Below are positions 23,841-31,178 of a stretch of DNA of 35,214 bases, in pieces. The notes beneath the pieces were generated by a model. That model searched no databases. It worked only from the letters and a program-made list of their open reading frames with translations, and had not been told where the DNA came from. Each line of letters opens with the position of its first letter. Position 1 is the stretch's first letter. A program made the translations under genes and the position numbers. Where the stretch lies: positions 1 to 35,214 of the forward strand of contig NFUN01000140.1 in NCBI GenBank assembly GCA_002197525.1, in the 5' to 3' direction. This stretch comes from Acidobacteria subdivision 13 bacterium RH2 MAG17b. GTDB taxonomy: Bacteria; Acidobacteriota; Terriglobia; UBA7540.

Positions 23841-24695
23841 ATGATGATGAAAATGCGGGTAGCGCTATTCTTACTCCTGATGGGGATTGTGAGCGCGGCT
23901 CCAATCTTCGGGGGTTCTGCCGCTCTGGGCACAGTGGCGGGCAGCCTGAACGCGAGCGTCAGCGGGCAAGCCCTTCTACCCAACAGCACGGTTTTCAACG
24001 GCGACCAATTGCAGGTCACAGACGGCGCGGCCGTCATTGCCCTGGCTAACGGCAGCCGCATGACACTGGGCAGCGAAACTCAGGCTCAGTTCTTCAAGCA
24101 GTCTGACGGAGTCTCGGTCACCTTGGCCAAAGGCAATGTTTCCATGTACCACCCGGCAAAGGGATCGAACCTGGCGGTAAACGTCCGGAAGTGGTCGATT
24201 ACTTCGGGTCAAGGCTACAAGAGCGTCGGCGAAGTGGCGATGCTGAACGGGACGGTGATCGTGACGGCAAAAGAAGGCTCGCTGCACGTTCAAGGCAACG
24301 GACGCACCCTTGATGTCGCTCAAGGCAAGACCATCACCCTCGTTCCGAAAACGGCCGCAATGCCCAAGACCGGCGGTACACAGAAACTCGCGGGTGGAGG
24401 AAGTGCGGTTCTTCCAGTGGCAACTGTCACTACACTTGCTGTCGCGGGCATCCTGGGAGGTCTTGCGCTAGACAATGCGGCTGAGGCCAGAAGTTCGTCC
24501 AATTTTGACAATGCTGTCTTGCAGTCAGCCACATCGGCAGCGAATGCGGCGACGTCGGCAGCGAATGCGGCGACGGCAGCGGCAACCGCAGCAGGAATCA
24601 ATGCGAATGAGGCTGGCTGTGCCCTGAATACTACAGCCAATGGCCTAGGCAACCCCAGCCCATACATTCCGCCTACGGGCTTTACTTGCCCGTAA
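23841..24695 (+). CDS. FecR-domain secreted protein, copy 2
   Basis: A 284-residue tandem paralogue of the 22598 gene, with the same signal peptide, FecR-like domain and C-terminal tail (the last ~45 residues differ at one position). Residues up to about 165 are nearly identical to copy 1. The segment of about residues 173-220 is quite different (SAVLPVATVTTLAVAGILGG in place of TGLEAATLGVAGAGAILAGI, then unrelated spacer residues), yet keeps a hydrophobic Gly/Ala-rich character. The SAANAAT repeat number is about the same. The same ribosome site AAAAGGAG and leader precede the ATG. Confidence 0.8.
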   Translation: MMMKMRVALFLLLMGIVSAAPIFGGSAALGTVAGSLNASVSGQALLPNSTVFNGDQLQVTDGAAVIALANGSRMTLGSETQAQFFKQSDGVSVTLAKGNVSMYHPAKGSNLAVNVRKWSITSGQGYKSVGEVAMLNGTVIVTAKEGSLHVQGNGRTLDVAQGKTITLVPKTAAMPKTGGTQKLAGGGSAVLPVATVTTLAVAGILGGLALDNAAEARSSSNFDNAVLQSATSAANAATSAANAATAAATAAGINANEAGCALNTTANGLGNPSPYIPPTGFTCP

Positions 24696-24731
24696 GCGCG
24701 GACAGGCGTAGCAGGTAAGTTCACCATCCGT

Positions 24732-24774
24732 GGGCGGCGTGGCTTTCTAACTCTCGCCGCCCATTATTTCTTGC
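24732..24774 (+). terminator. Terminator after FecR-like copy 2
   Basis: Stem GGGCGGCG (24732-24739) with CGCCGCCC (24755-24762), 15-nt loop, followed by ATTATTTCTTG. Confidence 0.7.
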
Positions 24775-24906
24775 TCTACCCTGCCCTCACTCTTTCGTAC
24801 AGAGCCGTCCCGGCCAGACGGCCTGCCACTCAGCCTCAACTCTTAAAATTTCATAGCGATTAGACTAACTTGAAGTCGCGCATTTACGAAAGCGCTCCAC
24901 CGACAA

Positions 24907-25007
24907 GGTAGTGACTCAGTTTGTCGTAGCGCCGACCTTCAGGTCGGCATTTTGAAGGCTGTGCCGGGCTGAAGGTCGGCGCTACAAAACCAAAGTGAGT
25001 CACTACC
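24907..25007. mobile_element. MITE-like element, family D, copy 1 (101 bp)
   Basis: Inverted ends GGTAGTGACTCAGTTTG (left) and GGTAGTGACTCACTTTGG (right, reversed), with an inner CGTAGCGCCGACCTTCAG / CTGAAGGTCGGCGCTAC pair. Flanking 8-mers ACCGACAA (24899-24906) and ATCGACAA (25008-25015) match in 7 of 8 positions, a likely 8-bp target duplication. It ends 60 bases before the lsrF start. TCGACA (25009-25014) with TATCAT (25033-25038) at 18-nt spacing could be the lsrF promoter, with its -35 box inside the target duplication. Confidence 0.85.
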
Positions 25008-25067
25008 ATCGACAATTACCCACAAAGTTCAGTATCATTTCCCTTTCCGACAAAAAGGAGACTCACC

Positions 25068-25976
25068 ATGGCGGACGTAGATCATGCCGGTGAAACGAAG
25101 GAATTCTATTTGGACGCGCCGGCGCGGAGAGACGCCTTTTTCCTGAAAGGCTCGAACGCTTTGGATTGGGGCATGCAAGATCGCCTAGCGCGCATCTTTC
25201 AGCCGCAATCAGGGCGCACGGTAATGCTCGCCATCGACCACGGCTACTTTCAGGGGCCGACTTCGGGGCTGGAGCGTGTGGACGTGACCATTGTTCCCTT
25301 GGTCCCTTATGCCGACGCATTGATGCTCACGCGCGGCATCTTGCGTTCCACTATTCCATCTTCCTCAGGCAAGCCATTCGTATTGCGCGCGAGCGGCGGT
25401 CCGAGCGTCCTCAAAGAGCTTTCGAACGAGCGGATCGCCGTGGACATTGAAGATGCGATTCGCCTGAACGCTTCTGCGCTGGCAGTTCAGGTATTCATCG
25501 GCGGTGAATTTGAGACCCAAACCGTCCGCAACCTGACGGACCTGGTGGACCTCGGCAACCGTTACGGAATTCCCGTGCTGGGCGTCACCGCCGTGGGCCG
25601 CGCCATGACTCGGGATGCCAAATACCTGCGGCTGGCCTGCCGGATCTGCGCCGAGTTGGGGGCGCACTTTGTAAAAACATACTATGTTGCCGAAGGGTTT
25701 GAAACCGTCACGGCGTCCTGCCCTGTTCCAGTGGTTATGGCCGGCGGCAAAAAGGTCTCTGAACCCGAGGCCCTGAAGCTCGCCTACCATGCCGTTCAGG
25801 AGGGTGCGGCGGGCGTCGATATGGGGCGCAACATTTTCCAATCCGAAGCCCCGGCGGCCATGATCCAGGCGGTTCGGCGCGTGGTGCATGAGATGATGAA
25901 GCCGGAGGACGCCTTCGAGCTCTATCAGACGCTCAAGCACGATCGTAAGGAGGCTCTTGCCCACTCCGGCGCGTAG
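25068..25976 (+). CDS. lsrF: LsrF-type thiolase (3-hydroxy-5-phosphonooxypentane-2,4-dione thiolase)
   Basis: A 302-residue class I aldolase-fold protein closely resembling LsrF over its whole length: [69 protein letters not shown] and [11 protein letters not shown]. The Schiff-base lysine is Lys203, the same number as in E. coli LsrF. LsrF ends breakdown of phosphorylated autoinducer-2 by thiolysis with CoA to give DHAP and acetyl-CoA. No LsrABCD transporter, LsrK kinase or LsrR regulator is visible here, so the substrate may be another ketose-type phosphate. AAAGGAG lies 7 bases before the ATG. It is followed 2 bases after its stop by the rpe-like pseudogene, in an apparent operon with the aldolase/dehydrogenase fusion. 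Confidence 0.88.
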   Translation: MADVDHAGETKEFYLDAPARRDAFFLKGSNALDWGMQDRLARIFQPQSGRTVMLAIDHGYFQGPTSGLERVDVTIVPLVPYADALMLTRGILRSTIPSSSGKPFVLRASGGPSVLKELSNERIAVDIEDAIRLNASALAVQVFIGGEFETQTVRNLTDLVDLGNRYGIPVLGVTAVGRAMTRDAKYLRLACRICAELGAHFVKTYYVAEGFETVTASCPVPVVMAGGKKVSEPEALKLAYHAVQEGAAGVDMGRNIFQSEAPAAMIQAVRRVVHEMMKPEDAFELYQTLKHDRKEALAHSGA

Positions 25977-26464
25977 ATATGACTGCCCCTCGGACACTTC
26001 AACTCCTTCGAGGACTAGCCCCCACGTTAGTATCGGGATTCTGACCGCAGATCTAAGCGAGCTCGGTTCTGAGGTGACCACGCTCGAGCGAGCAGGGCGA
26101 ACCTCGTGCATTTCGACGTAATGGACGGCTGCTTCTGCCCGATGATGACGTTTGGCGCGCCCGTCATCAAGGCCGTAAAAACAAGTCTGCTCAAAGACGT
26201 CCACCTGCTGACCGCGGACCTCATTGGCAAGCTGCAAGATTTCGTGGCCGCCGGTGCAGACATCATGACCATACACGTGGAGTCGTGCAGTCATCCCCAC
26301 CGCGCATTGCAGATGCTTGGAAGCCTAACGAACGCCAACGATCCGGAAAGAGGGCTGGTAAGGGGCTTGGCCTTGAATCCCGGCACTCCTCTCGAAGCCG
26401 CCGAACCGCTGCTTGGCGAGGTGGATCTGATTCTGCTCCTGGCGGTCAATCCAGGCTGGTCCGG

Positions 26465-26679
26465 GGTAGTGACTCATTTTGGTTTTGTAGCGCCGGGATT
26501 CAGCACGGCACAGCCTTCAAAATGCCGACCTGAAGAGTCTGCGTGATAACTGGCTTCGCCAACCAGAAATCAATAAGTTACGGGAATGTTTTTGTCCGTA
26601 AGTTGTTGATTCCTCGTTCGACCTCCGAGTTGTCACACAGACTCTGAAGGTCGGCGCTACGGCAAACTGAGTCACTACA
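26465..26679. mobile_element. MITE-like element, family D, copy 2, inserted in the rpe-like gene
   Basis: It is the reverse-oriented equivalent of the 24907 element, with ends GGTAGTGACTCA and (reversed) TGTAGTGACTCAGTTTG. It is flanked by TGGTCCGG (26457-26464) and TGGTTCGG (26680-26687), which match in 7 of 8 positions. It is 215 bp long because a second element (26536-26643) is inserted in it; removing that leaves about 101-107 bp, as in copy 1. Removing both restores an open epimerase frame across the site. Confidence 0.85.
26536..26643. mobile_element. MITE-like element, family E, copy 1, nested inside family D copy 2
   Basis: Ends AGTCTGCGTGATAACT and (reversed) AGTCTGTGTGACAACT; the flanks CTGAAG (26530-26535, 26644-26649) are an exact 6-bp duplication. 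The interrupted sequence, CTGAAGGTCGGCGCTAC, is continuous in the family D copy at 24907. The ends match those of the element at 32584-32702. Confidence 0.8.
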
Positions 26680-26950
26680 TGGTTCGGACAACGCTTCATT
26701 CCCTCGACATTTGACCGAATCCGGCGCGCACAGGGCATGATCGAGAGCGCCGGAAAAGAGATCCTGCTCGGGGTGGACGGCGGCGTTACGTGTGACAATC
26801 TCTCCGAGGTAGCGCAAACGGGGGTGGATTTGATCGTGGCTGGCAGCGCCGTGTTCGATGGCAAGTCGCCAGAGTCGAACGCACGCCTCATGCTTGAGGC
26901 CATGCGCGCCCAACGCGGGCGAAGACCAGACGAAGCTGAGGAATTGACGG

Positions 26951-29059
26951 ATGGAAAACCGCTGGTCTGATCGCGAGGCAGGTGAGTTTGTCGAGCGTTA
27001 CGCGCCCGTCTGGGGGGAAGATCTCGCCCTACGCACCTATACGGCCCGGCTACTGGGCGCCGAAGGCTCGTTGGTACTACACGGAGGCGGGAACAGCTCC
27101 GTCAAGAGCACACTCACGAATATTTTGGGTGAAGCAGTTCCAGCAATCTTCGTGAAGGCTTCGGGTTACGATATGGCGCAGATCGATCCCGGCTGCTTTC
27201 CGGCCCTGGATCTGGAAGCTCTCAAAAAGCTGCGAGCCTTGCCGGAGCTTTATGATCAGGCGATGCTGGATGAATTTCGCGTCCACATGCTTCGCGCCCA
27301 ACCCTTCGCCCCCTCCATCGAAACCTTGGCCCACGCCTTTATTCCCTGGAAATTCATCGACCACACGCACGCTGATGCCATCCTGGCGCTCACCAATCAG
27401 CCGGACGGAGAGCGCCGGATTGAGGATGCTTTGGGCGCCAGCGTGGTGATCGCCGGCTACGTCACCTCGGGCTTCAAACTCGCGAAGGCCTCAGCCGCCG
27501 CGTATGACGCAAACCCCGGACGCAAAGGCATGGTGTGGATGCGGCATGGCCTGGTGTCCTGGGGTGAAACAGCACAGCAGGCATACGAGCGAACCATCGA
27601 ACTCGTCTCTCGCGCAGAGGATTATCTCGCCACTCGCGCAAAGAGTCCGCTCCACATTCAAGTCTCAACTCCGATAACCGTGGCGGAAAATCGCTGGAGC
27701 AAGGTAGCGCCCATCCTCAGAGGGCTCTTGGCTCAACCTTCGGGTGACCCAAACCGGCCCTACCGCCGCGTCATTCTTCAGCCACTGATCACCCGCGAAG
27801 TTTTGGACTTCGTTGACTCGGAACAAGGCGAGGCGCTGGCGCGAACGCCGCCGTTGACCTCAGACCATCTCATCCAAACCCGCGCCTTCCCGTTGTGGGT
27901 CCGGCTTCCAGGTTACGACGACGCTCTCACGCTCGGCGAGCGCCTTCGGGAAACTGTCAAAACCTATTCCTCCGAATATAGAGCCTATGTAGAGCGCAAT
28001 GTGGAACGAATGCCCACGGGTGTGCGTCCTTTTGACGCGCTGCCAAGCGTCATCCTGCTGCCCGGACTCGGCGCGGCGTGCGCCGGAGCGGATGCTGCAG
28101 CGGCCATGGTCGCCCGAGACATCACCGAGCACACTCTGGCAGTCAAGGCGCTCGTAGACGCGGCAGGAACGTACCAGGGACTCTCTGAACCTGAATTGTT
28201 TGACATGGAGTATCACCTGCTCCAGCATGCCAAGCTCAACCGTGCGCAAGCTGCCGCGCTGTCAGGAGAGGTGGCTGTCGTTACCGGCGCTGCAGGGGCC
28301 ATCGGTTCCGCGGTGGCGGGCGCGCTGCTGCAGGAAGGCTGCCATGTGGCAGTCACGGACTTGGCAGGCCAGCCTCTGGAGCGCCTCACGAGCGAGCTCA
28401 GTGCGGTTTATGGAGAGCGCGTGCTGGGCGTGACACTCGATGTCACGGACCCGGATTCCGTGGCGGCAGGGTTCGGAAAAGTAATCCATACCTGGGGCGG
28501 CATTGACCTCGTAGTGGTGAACGCCGGCGCGGCTATGGTTTCTTCACTCACAGAAATGACTCTTGATGCCTTTCGCCGCCTTGAACAAATCAACGTAGAG
28601 GGTTCTCTGCTGGTTTTCGCAGAGGCCGGACGGCACTTCAAACTCCAGGGCACGGGCGGAGATGTGGTGCTAATCTCCACTAAGAACGTATTCTCGCCCG
28701 GTGCACGCTTTGGCGCGTACAGCGCGACGAAAGCGGCAGCGCATCAACTTGCGCGGATCGCCAGCTTGGAGTTTGCTGAAATCGGGGTGCGCGTGAACAT
28801 GGTGGCTCCCGACGCGGTTTTTTCTCACGGGGAGCGTAAATCCGGCCTCTGGGCTGCTGTCGGGCCAGACCGCATGCGGGCCCGGGGCCTGAAAGAAAAC
28901 GAGCTGGAGGACTATTACCGCAACCGCAACTTACTGAAGGTCCAAGTCACTGGACAGCATGTCGCTAATGCCGTACTGTTCTTCGCAACCCGCCAAAGTC
29001 CGACCACGGGGGCTACCATCCCCGTCGATGGCGGCCTGCCTGACGCCACGCCACGGTAA
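26951..29059 (+). CDS. Bifunctional class II aldolase / short-chain dehydrogenase (RhaD/RhaE-type fusion)
   Basis: A 702-residue fusion. Residues 1-~420 are a class II aldolase/adducin-type domain: GGGNSSVKS (phosphate-binding region, 45-53), His138 and His140 in DHTHADAIL and His199 in WMRHGLVSWG as metal ligands. Residues ~438-702 are a short-chain dehydrogenase: the GAAGAIG nucleotide loop (446-452), NAGAA, and Tyr590/Lys594 in AYSATKAA. Such fusions cleave rhamnulose-1-phosphate (or related deoxyketose phosphates) to DHAP and a lactaldehyde-type product, which the second domain oxidises. The start overlaps the rpe-like tail by 20 bases, which points to translational coupling in the ancestral operon. 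No rhamnose isomerase or kinase is in view, so substrate is an inference. Confidence 0.88.
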   Translation: MENRWSDREAGEFVERYAPVWGEDLALRTYTARLLGAEGSLVLHGGGNSSVKSTLTNILGEAVPAIFVKASGYDMAQIDPGCFPALDLEALKKLRALPELYDQAMLDEFRVHMLRAQPFAPSIETLAHAFIPWKFIDHTHADAILALTNQPDGERRIEDALGASVVIAGYVTSGFKLAKASAAAYDANPGRKGMVWMRHGLVSWGETAQQAYERTIELVSRAEDYLATRAKSPLHIQVSTPITVAENRWSKVAPILRGLLAQPSGDPNRPYRRVILQPLITREVLDFVDSEQGEALARTPPLTSDHLIQTRAFPLWVRLPGYDDALTLGERLRETVKTYSSEYRAYVERNVERMPTGVRPFDALPSVILLPGLGAACAGADAAAAMVARDITEHTLAVKALVDAAGTYQGLSEPELFDMEYHLLQHAKLNRAQAAALSGEVAVVTGAAGAIGSAVAGALLQEGCHVAVTDLAGQPLERLTSELSAVYGERVLGVTLDVTDPDSVAAGFGKVIHTWGGIDLVVVNAGAAMVSSLTEMTLDAFRRLEQINVEGSLLVFAEAGRHFKLQGTGGDVVLISTKNVFSPGARFGAYSATKAAAHQLARIASLEFAEIGVRVNMVAPDAVFSHGERKSGLWAAVGPDRMRARGLKENELEDYYRNRNLLKVQVTGQHVANAVLFFATRQSPTTGATIPVDGGLPDATPR

Positions 29060-29201
29060 CCCTAACTCCCCGAATCGTTCCGCCTGTCGCGCAAGGGCAC
29101 GATAAACACTCCGGTGTGCGACCCCCCAGGAAGGCCCCCGTCTTGATGGCGGCGCCAAGCTCAGGTTTTCAATATTCTAAAAAAGTTAATAACGACTACT
29201 C

Positions 29202-29320
29202 ATACAAACGCATTAAGTGGCGTGATGTCTGCTGGTGCGGCGATGTCGTCATCGCCGGTTTTTCGCCGGTGGGAACACCGGCGCACCAGAGTGGCGTCAC
29301 ATCAACCAATGCGTTTGTAT
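29202..29320. mobile_element. MITE-like element, family F (119 bp)
   Basis: A 13-bp perfect inverted repeat ATACAAACGCATT (29202-29214 and 29308-29320) encloses hairpins such as GGCGAT...ATCGCC and CCGGTGGGAACACCGG. No coding sequence. The inner GGTGCGGCG... / ...CGGCGCACC stretch resembles the inside of the family E copy at 32584 and the repeat cluster near 34000. It lies in the 320-base gap 29060-29379, which holds no gene. Confidence 0.7.
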
Positions 29321-29379
29321 TAGATCAAAAGGGAGGAGGTAGCGGGGCGCGAAATCCAGCAGCGCCCCGCCGATGGGAA

Positions 29380-29730
29380 TCAGTTTCTCGACAATAGATC
29401 CTGGCAACGGATGCAATAGCGCGCCCACGGAATCGCATTCAAGCGGGCAGGAGAAATTTCCTCTTCGCAGGACTCGCAAACACCGTAATTCCCTCTCACG
29501 ACACGCTCAAGGGCTCGGTCAATTTCTTTGAGTACCCGGCTGCGCAGGTCAGCCGTCCTTGCTGTAAGGTCTTGCTCTGCAGCCTGTACTGCGAATTCGA
29601 CGGCGTCAGGACTTTGAACGCTGGTGGCCAACGCTTCGGGTCCGCGCTTTACCTCAGCCAGCAGCTCATTACGCTTCTTCAGCAACAACGTGCGATACGA
29701 ACCCTTGCGGGCCTTTACCATGGTGGGCAT
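29380..29730 (-). CDS. DksA/TraR-family zinc-finger protein
   Basis: A 116-residue protein: an N-terminal coiled coil (about 12-75) followed by a C4 zinc finger Cys85-x-x-Cys88 ... Cys106-x-x-Cys109 (YGVCESCEEEISPARLNAIP, then RYCIRCQ). This is the DksA/TraR fold, whose members enter the RNA polymerase secondary channel and tune rRNA and stress promoters. The DxxDxA acidic tip of classical DksA is not seen at the coiled-coil turn (AAEQDLTARTADL), so it may be a divergent paralogue. AAGGA lies 9 bases before the ATG. It is transcribed away from the RNA candidate at 30006. Confidence 0.88.
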   Translation of the reverse strand: MPTMVKARKGSYRTLLLKKRNELLAEVKRGPEALATSVQSPDAVEFAVQAAEQDLTARTADLRSRVLKEIDRALERVVRGNYGVCESCEEEISPARLNAIPWARYCIRCQDLLSRN

Positions 29731-29969
29731 GGATTATTATCCTTGTTTAGAATTCTTAAAAGTTCTCTCGTTCTCTTTTACCCTTGTCTCAGATGATTGC
29801 GGGTACCAGAAAGTTGCGTGATTCTAACAAGATTTAAAAAAAAGCACAAGCACTTTATTTTCTGTATGTTCCGCTCCCCAAGCTGATTTTTGACCTGCCC
29901 GGTTCCAGTAAGAGGCCCTTCCGGATGGTGAGAGGTGAACGGGTACATGTCCTGTGCTCAAGTTTTTGC

Positions 29970-29999
29970 TTGATCTTTCCGCCCGAATGAATGTAGACT
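29970..29999 (+). promoter_or_regulatory. Candidate promoter for the structured RNA
   Basis: TTGATC (29970-29975), 18-nt spacer, TAGACT (29994-29999), in a 524-base stretch (29731-30254) with no gene. It would start transcription near 30006. Confidence 0.35.
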
Positions 30000-30005
30000 T
30001 TTGGA

Positions 30006-30192
30006 ACAATAGATGAGAAGAGCAGGCTCCATCTCGAGAAGGAACATTGCCCGGTGCGCGGCGTGTTGTTGTCGTGCCTCCGCCAGCGGCTGTCGTTCCC
30101 TTGAGATGACTGCTTTGTAGCGCTACTCATCACAAGTTTATCTTCGCGAACGCCCGCTGACGAAACGCTCGTTAGCGGGCGTTTTTGTTTTT
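30006..30192 (+). ncRNA. Candidate structured RNA (~185 nt) upstream of cysH
   Basis: Between the candidate promoter and a strong terminator lies a long interrupted stem: GATGAG (30012-30017) with CTCATC (30126-30131), AGCAG (30021-30025) with CTGCT (30110-30114), CATCTC (30030-30035) with GAGATG (30103-30108), and AAGGAAC (30039-30045) with GTTCCCTT (30095-30102, one bulged C). All are in nested order, enclosing a GC-rich apical part. Nothing codes here. Total size and the rod-with-bulges shape are reminiscent of 6S RNA, but no diagnostic sequence was recognised, so no family is claimed. A cysH leader is the alternative, though the terminator stands before cysH. Confidence 0.5.
30149..30192 (+). 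terminator. Strong rho-independent terminator
   Basis: AACGCCCGCT (30149-30158) pairs with AGCGGGCGTT (30174-30183), then TTGTTTTT. It has no reading frame upstream on this strand to serve, which supports a transcribed RNA ahead of it. As it lies 63 bases before cysH, it could also attenuate cysH. Confidence 0.85.
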
Positions 30193-30254
30193 ATACCCCC
30201 AGGGCAGCGCGGACGCTCCGTGAAGAAATCCAAGCAAGGAAGGCGACGTAAACG

Positions 30255-30992
30255 ATGAGTTTTCACATTTCCGATATTTCAAACTGGGCTGAGGCCAGCG
30301 CGGACCTTCATCCGCGCGAAATTCTCGCCGCCGCAATCGAGGAATTCTCGCCGCGAATCGGCATTAGCTTCAGCGGGGCCGAGGACGTAGTGTTGGTGGA
30401 CATGGCGGTGAAACTGGGCGGGCGTTTCCAGGTGTTTTCGCTGGATACAGGCCGTCTTCACCCGGAGACTTACCGCTTTCTCGAAACGGTACGGGAGCAC
30501 TATGGAATTGCGGTCGATGTCTTTTCCCCGCGCCCGGAAGCAGTGGAACGATTGGTGCGTGAAAAAGGCCTGTATTCCTTCTTGCGCGACGGTCACAAGG
30601 AATGCTGCGGCGTGAGGAAGGTTGAGCCGCTGCGCCGGGCGCTGGCAAGCCTTGACGCCTGGGTCACCGGGCAGCGGCGCGACCAGAGCCCATCCACACG
30701 GGCTCGCGTGCCTGTGGCGGAAATTGATGCCGCATTCAGTTCGTCCGGCAGCGCCCCGCTCGTAAAGTTCAACCCGGTGGCGAATTGGACCTCCCAGCAG
30801 GTCTGGAATTACATTCACGAGCACAATGTGCCCTACAATCCGCTGCACGAGCGAGGATTTGTCTCGATTGGCTGCGAACCCTGCACGCGGCCCGTGCTGC
30901 CCGGCCAGCATGAGCGTGAAGGGCGCTGGTGGTGGGAGGATGCCACCAAGAAGGAGTGCGGGCTGCATATGGCGAACCCCGTGAATGCATGA
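30255..30992 (+). CDS. cysH: Assimilatory adenylyl-sulfate (APS) reductase
   Basis: A 245-residue enzyme of the CysH family. The nucleotide-binding loop is SFSGAED (38-44). Cys117/Cys118 (HKECCGVRK) and Cys207/Cys210 (GCEPC) are the four ligands of the [4Fe-4S] cluster that marks APS (rather than PAPS) reductases. The catalytic Cys235 is in the C-terminal KKECGLH motif. It reduces APS to sulfite with thioredoxin in sulfate assimilation. AGGAAGG lies about 12 bases upstream of the ATG. It stands alone: no sulfate adenylyltransferase or sulfite reductase gene is in view downstream, where the next gene is on the other strand. Confidence 0.94.
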   Translation: MSFHISDISNWAEASADLHPREILAAAIEEFSPRIGISFSGAEDVVLVDMAVKLGGRFQVFSLDTGRLHPETYRFLETVREHYGIAVDVFSPRPEAVERLVREKGLYSFLRDGHKECCGVRKVEPLRRALASLDAWVTGQRRDQSPSTRARVPVAEIDAAFSSSGSAPLVKFNPVANWTSQQVWNYIHEHNVPYNPLHERGFVSIGCEPCTRPVLPGQHEREGRWWWEDATKKECGLHMANPVNA

Positions 30993-31138
30993 TAACGGAT
31001 GCGATGGCGTGCGGCGGATTCAGAACGCCGCGCGCCTCTACTGATCTTCACAAAATAGTGTAACGGGATTCTTCTGGTGCAATGCTGTGGGGAGCGCCGA
31101 ACGGCCGGTGGCCGCTACGTCCAAAATCCGGAATGACC

Positions 31139-31169
31139 AAAAGCCCACGGCGCACAAATCGCGCCGTGG
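31139..31169 (-). terminator. Terminator of the Arg/His-rich PBP-type gene
   Basis: CCACGGCGC (31145-31153) pairs with GCGCCGTGG (31161-31169), 7-nt loop; on the minus strand a short GCTTTTGG follows. It lies 10 bases after the stop of the minus-strand gene. The T-run is weak. Confidence 0.55.
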
Positions 31170-31178
31170 CTACCCTTA

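Larger units (their letters stand above)
25979..26970 (+). pseudogene. Ribulose-phosphate 3-epimerase-like gene, broken by two frameshifts and a MITE insertion
   Basis: The pieces reconstruct an epimerase: LAPTLVSG, then in another frame ILTADLSELGSEVTTLE, then in a third HFDVMDGCFCPMMTFGAPVI to LLLAVNPGW, and after the insertion FIPSTFDRIRRAQGMI and LLGVDGGVTCDNL to VFDG. The catalytic Asp of DVMDG and the phosphate-binding DGGV loop are present. Frameshifts fall near 26036 and 26099; both look like single-base losses. The element at 26465-26679 splits the codons after NPGW. Alone, the tail 26737-26970 has an ATG but is only the last third. The family includes Rpe and LsrE-like epimerases; the link to lsrF favours a role in the same pathway. 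The tail overlaps the next gene by 20 bases. Confidence 0.85.

Noticed and set aside
25365-26300. A 311-codon minus-strand frame
   Set aside because: It is antisense to lsrF, which has an unmistakable full-length match in family motifs, and to the epimerase remnant.
26106-26546. A 146-codon frame taken as a complete protein
   Set aside because: It is the middle of the broken epimerase running into a mobile element; start and end are artefacts of frameshift and insertion.
29880-30254. SAM or other sulfur riboswitch before cysH
   Set aside because: No recognisable S-box or similar conserved core; the visible fold is a long hairpin plus terminator, so only an unassigned RNA is reported.
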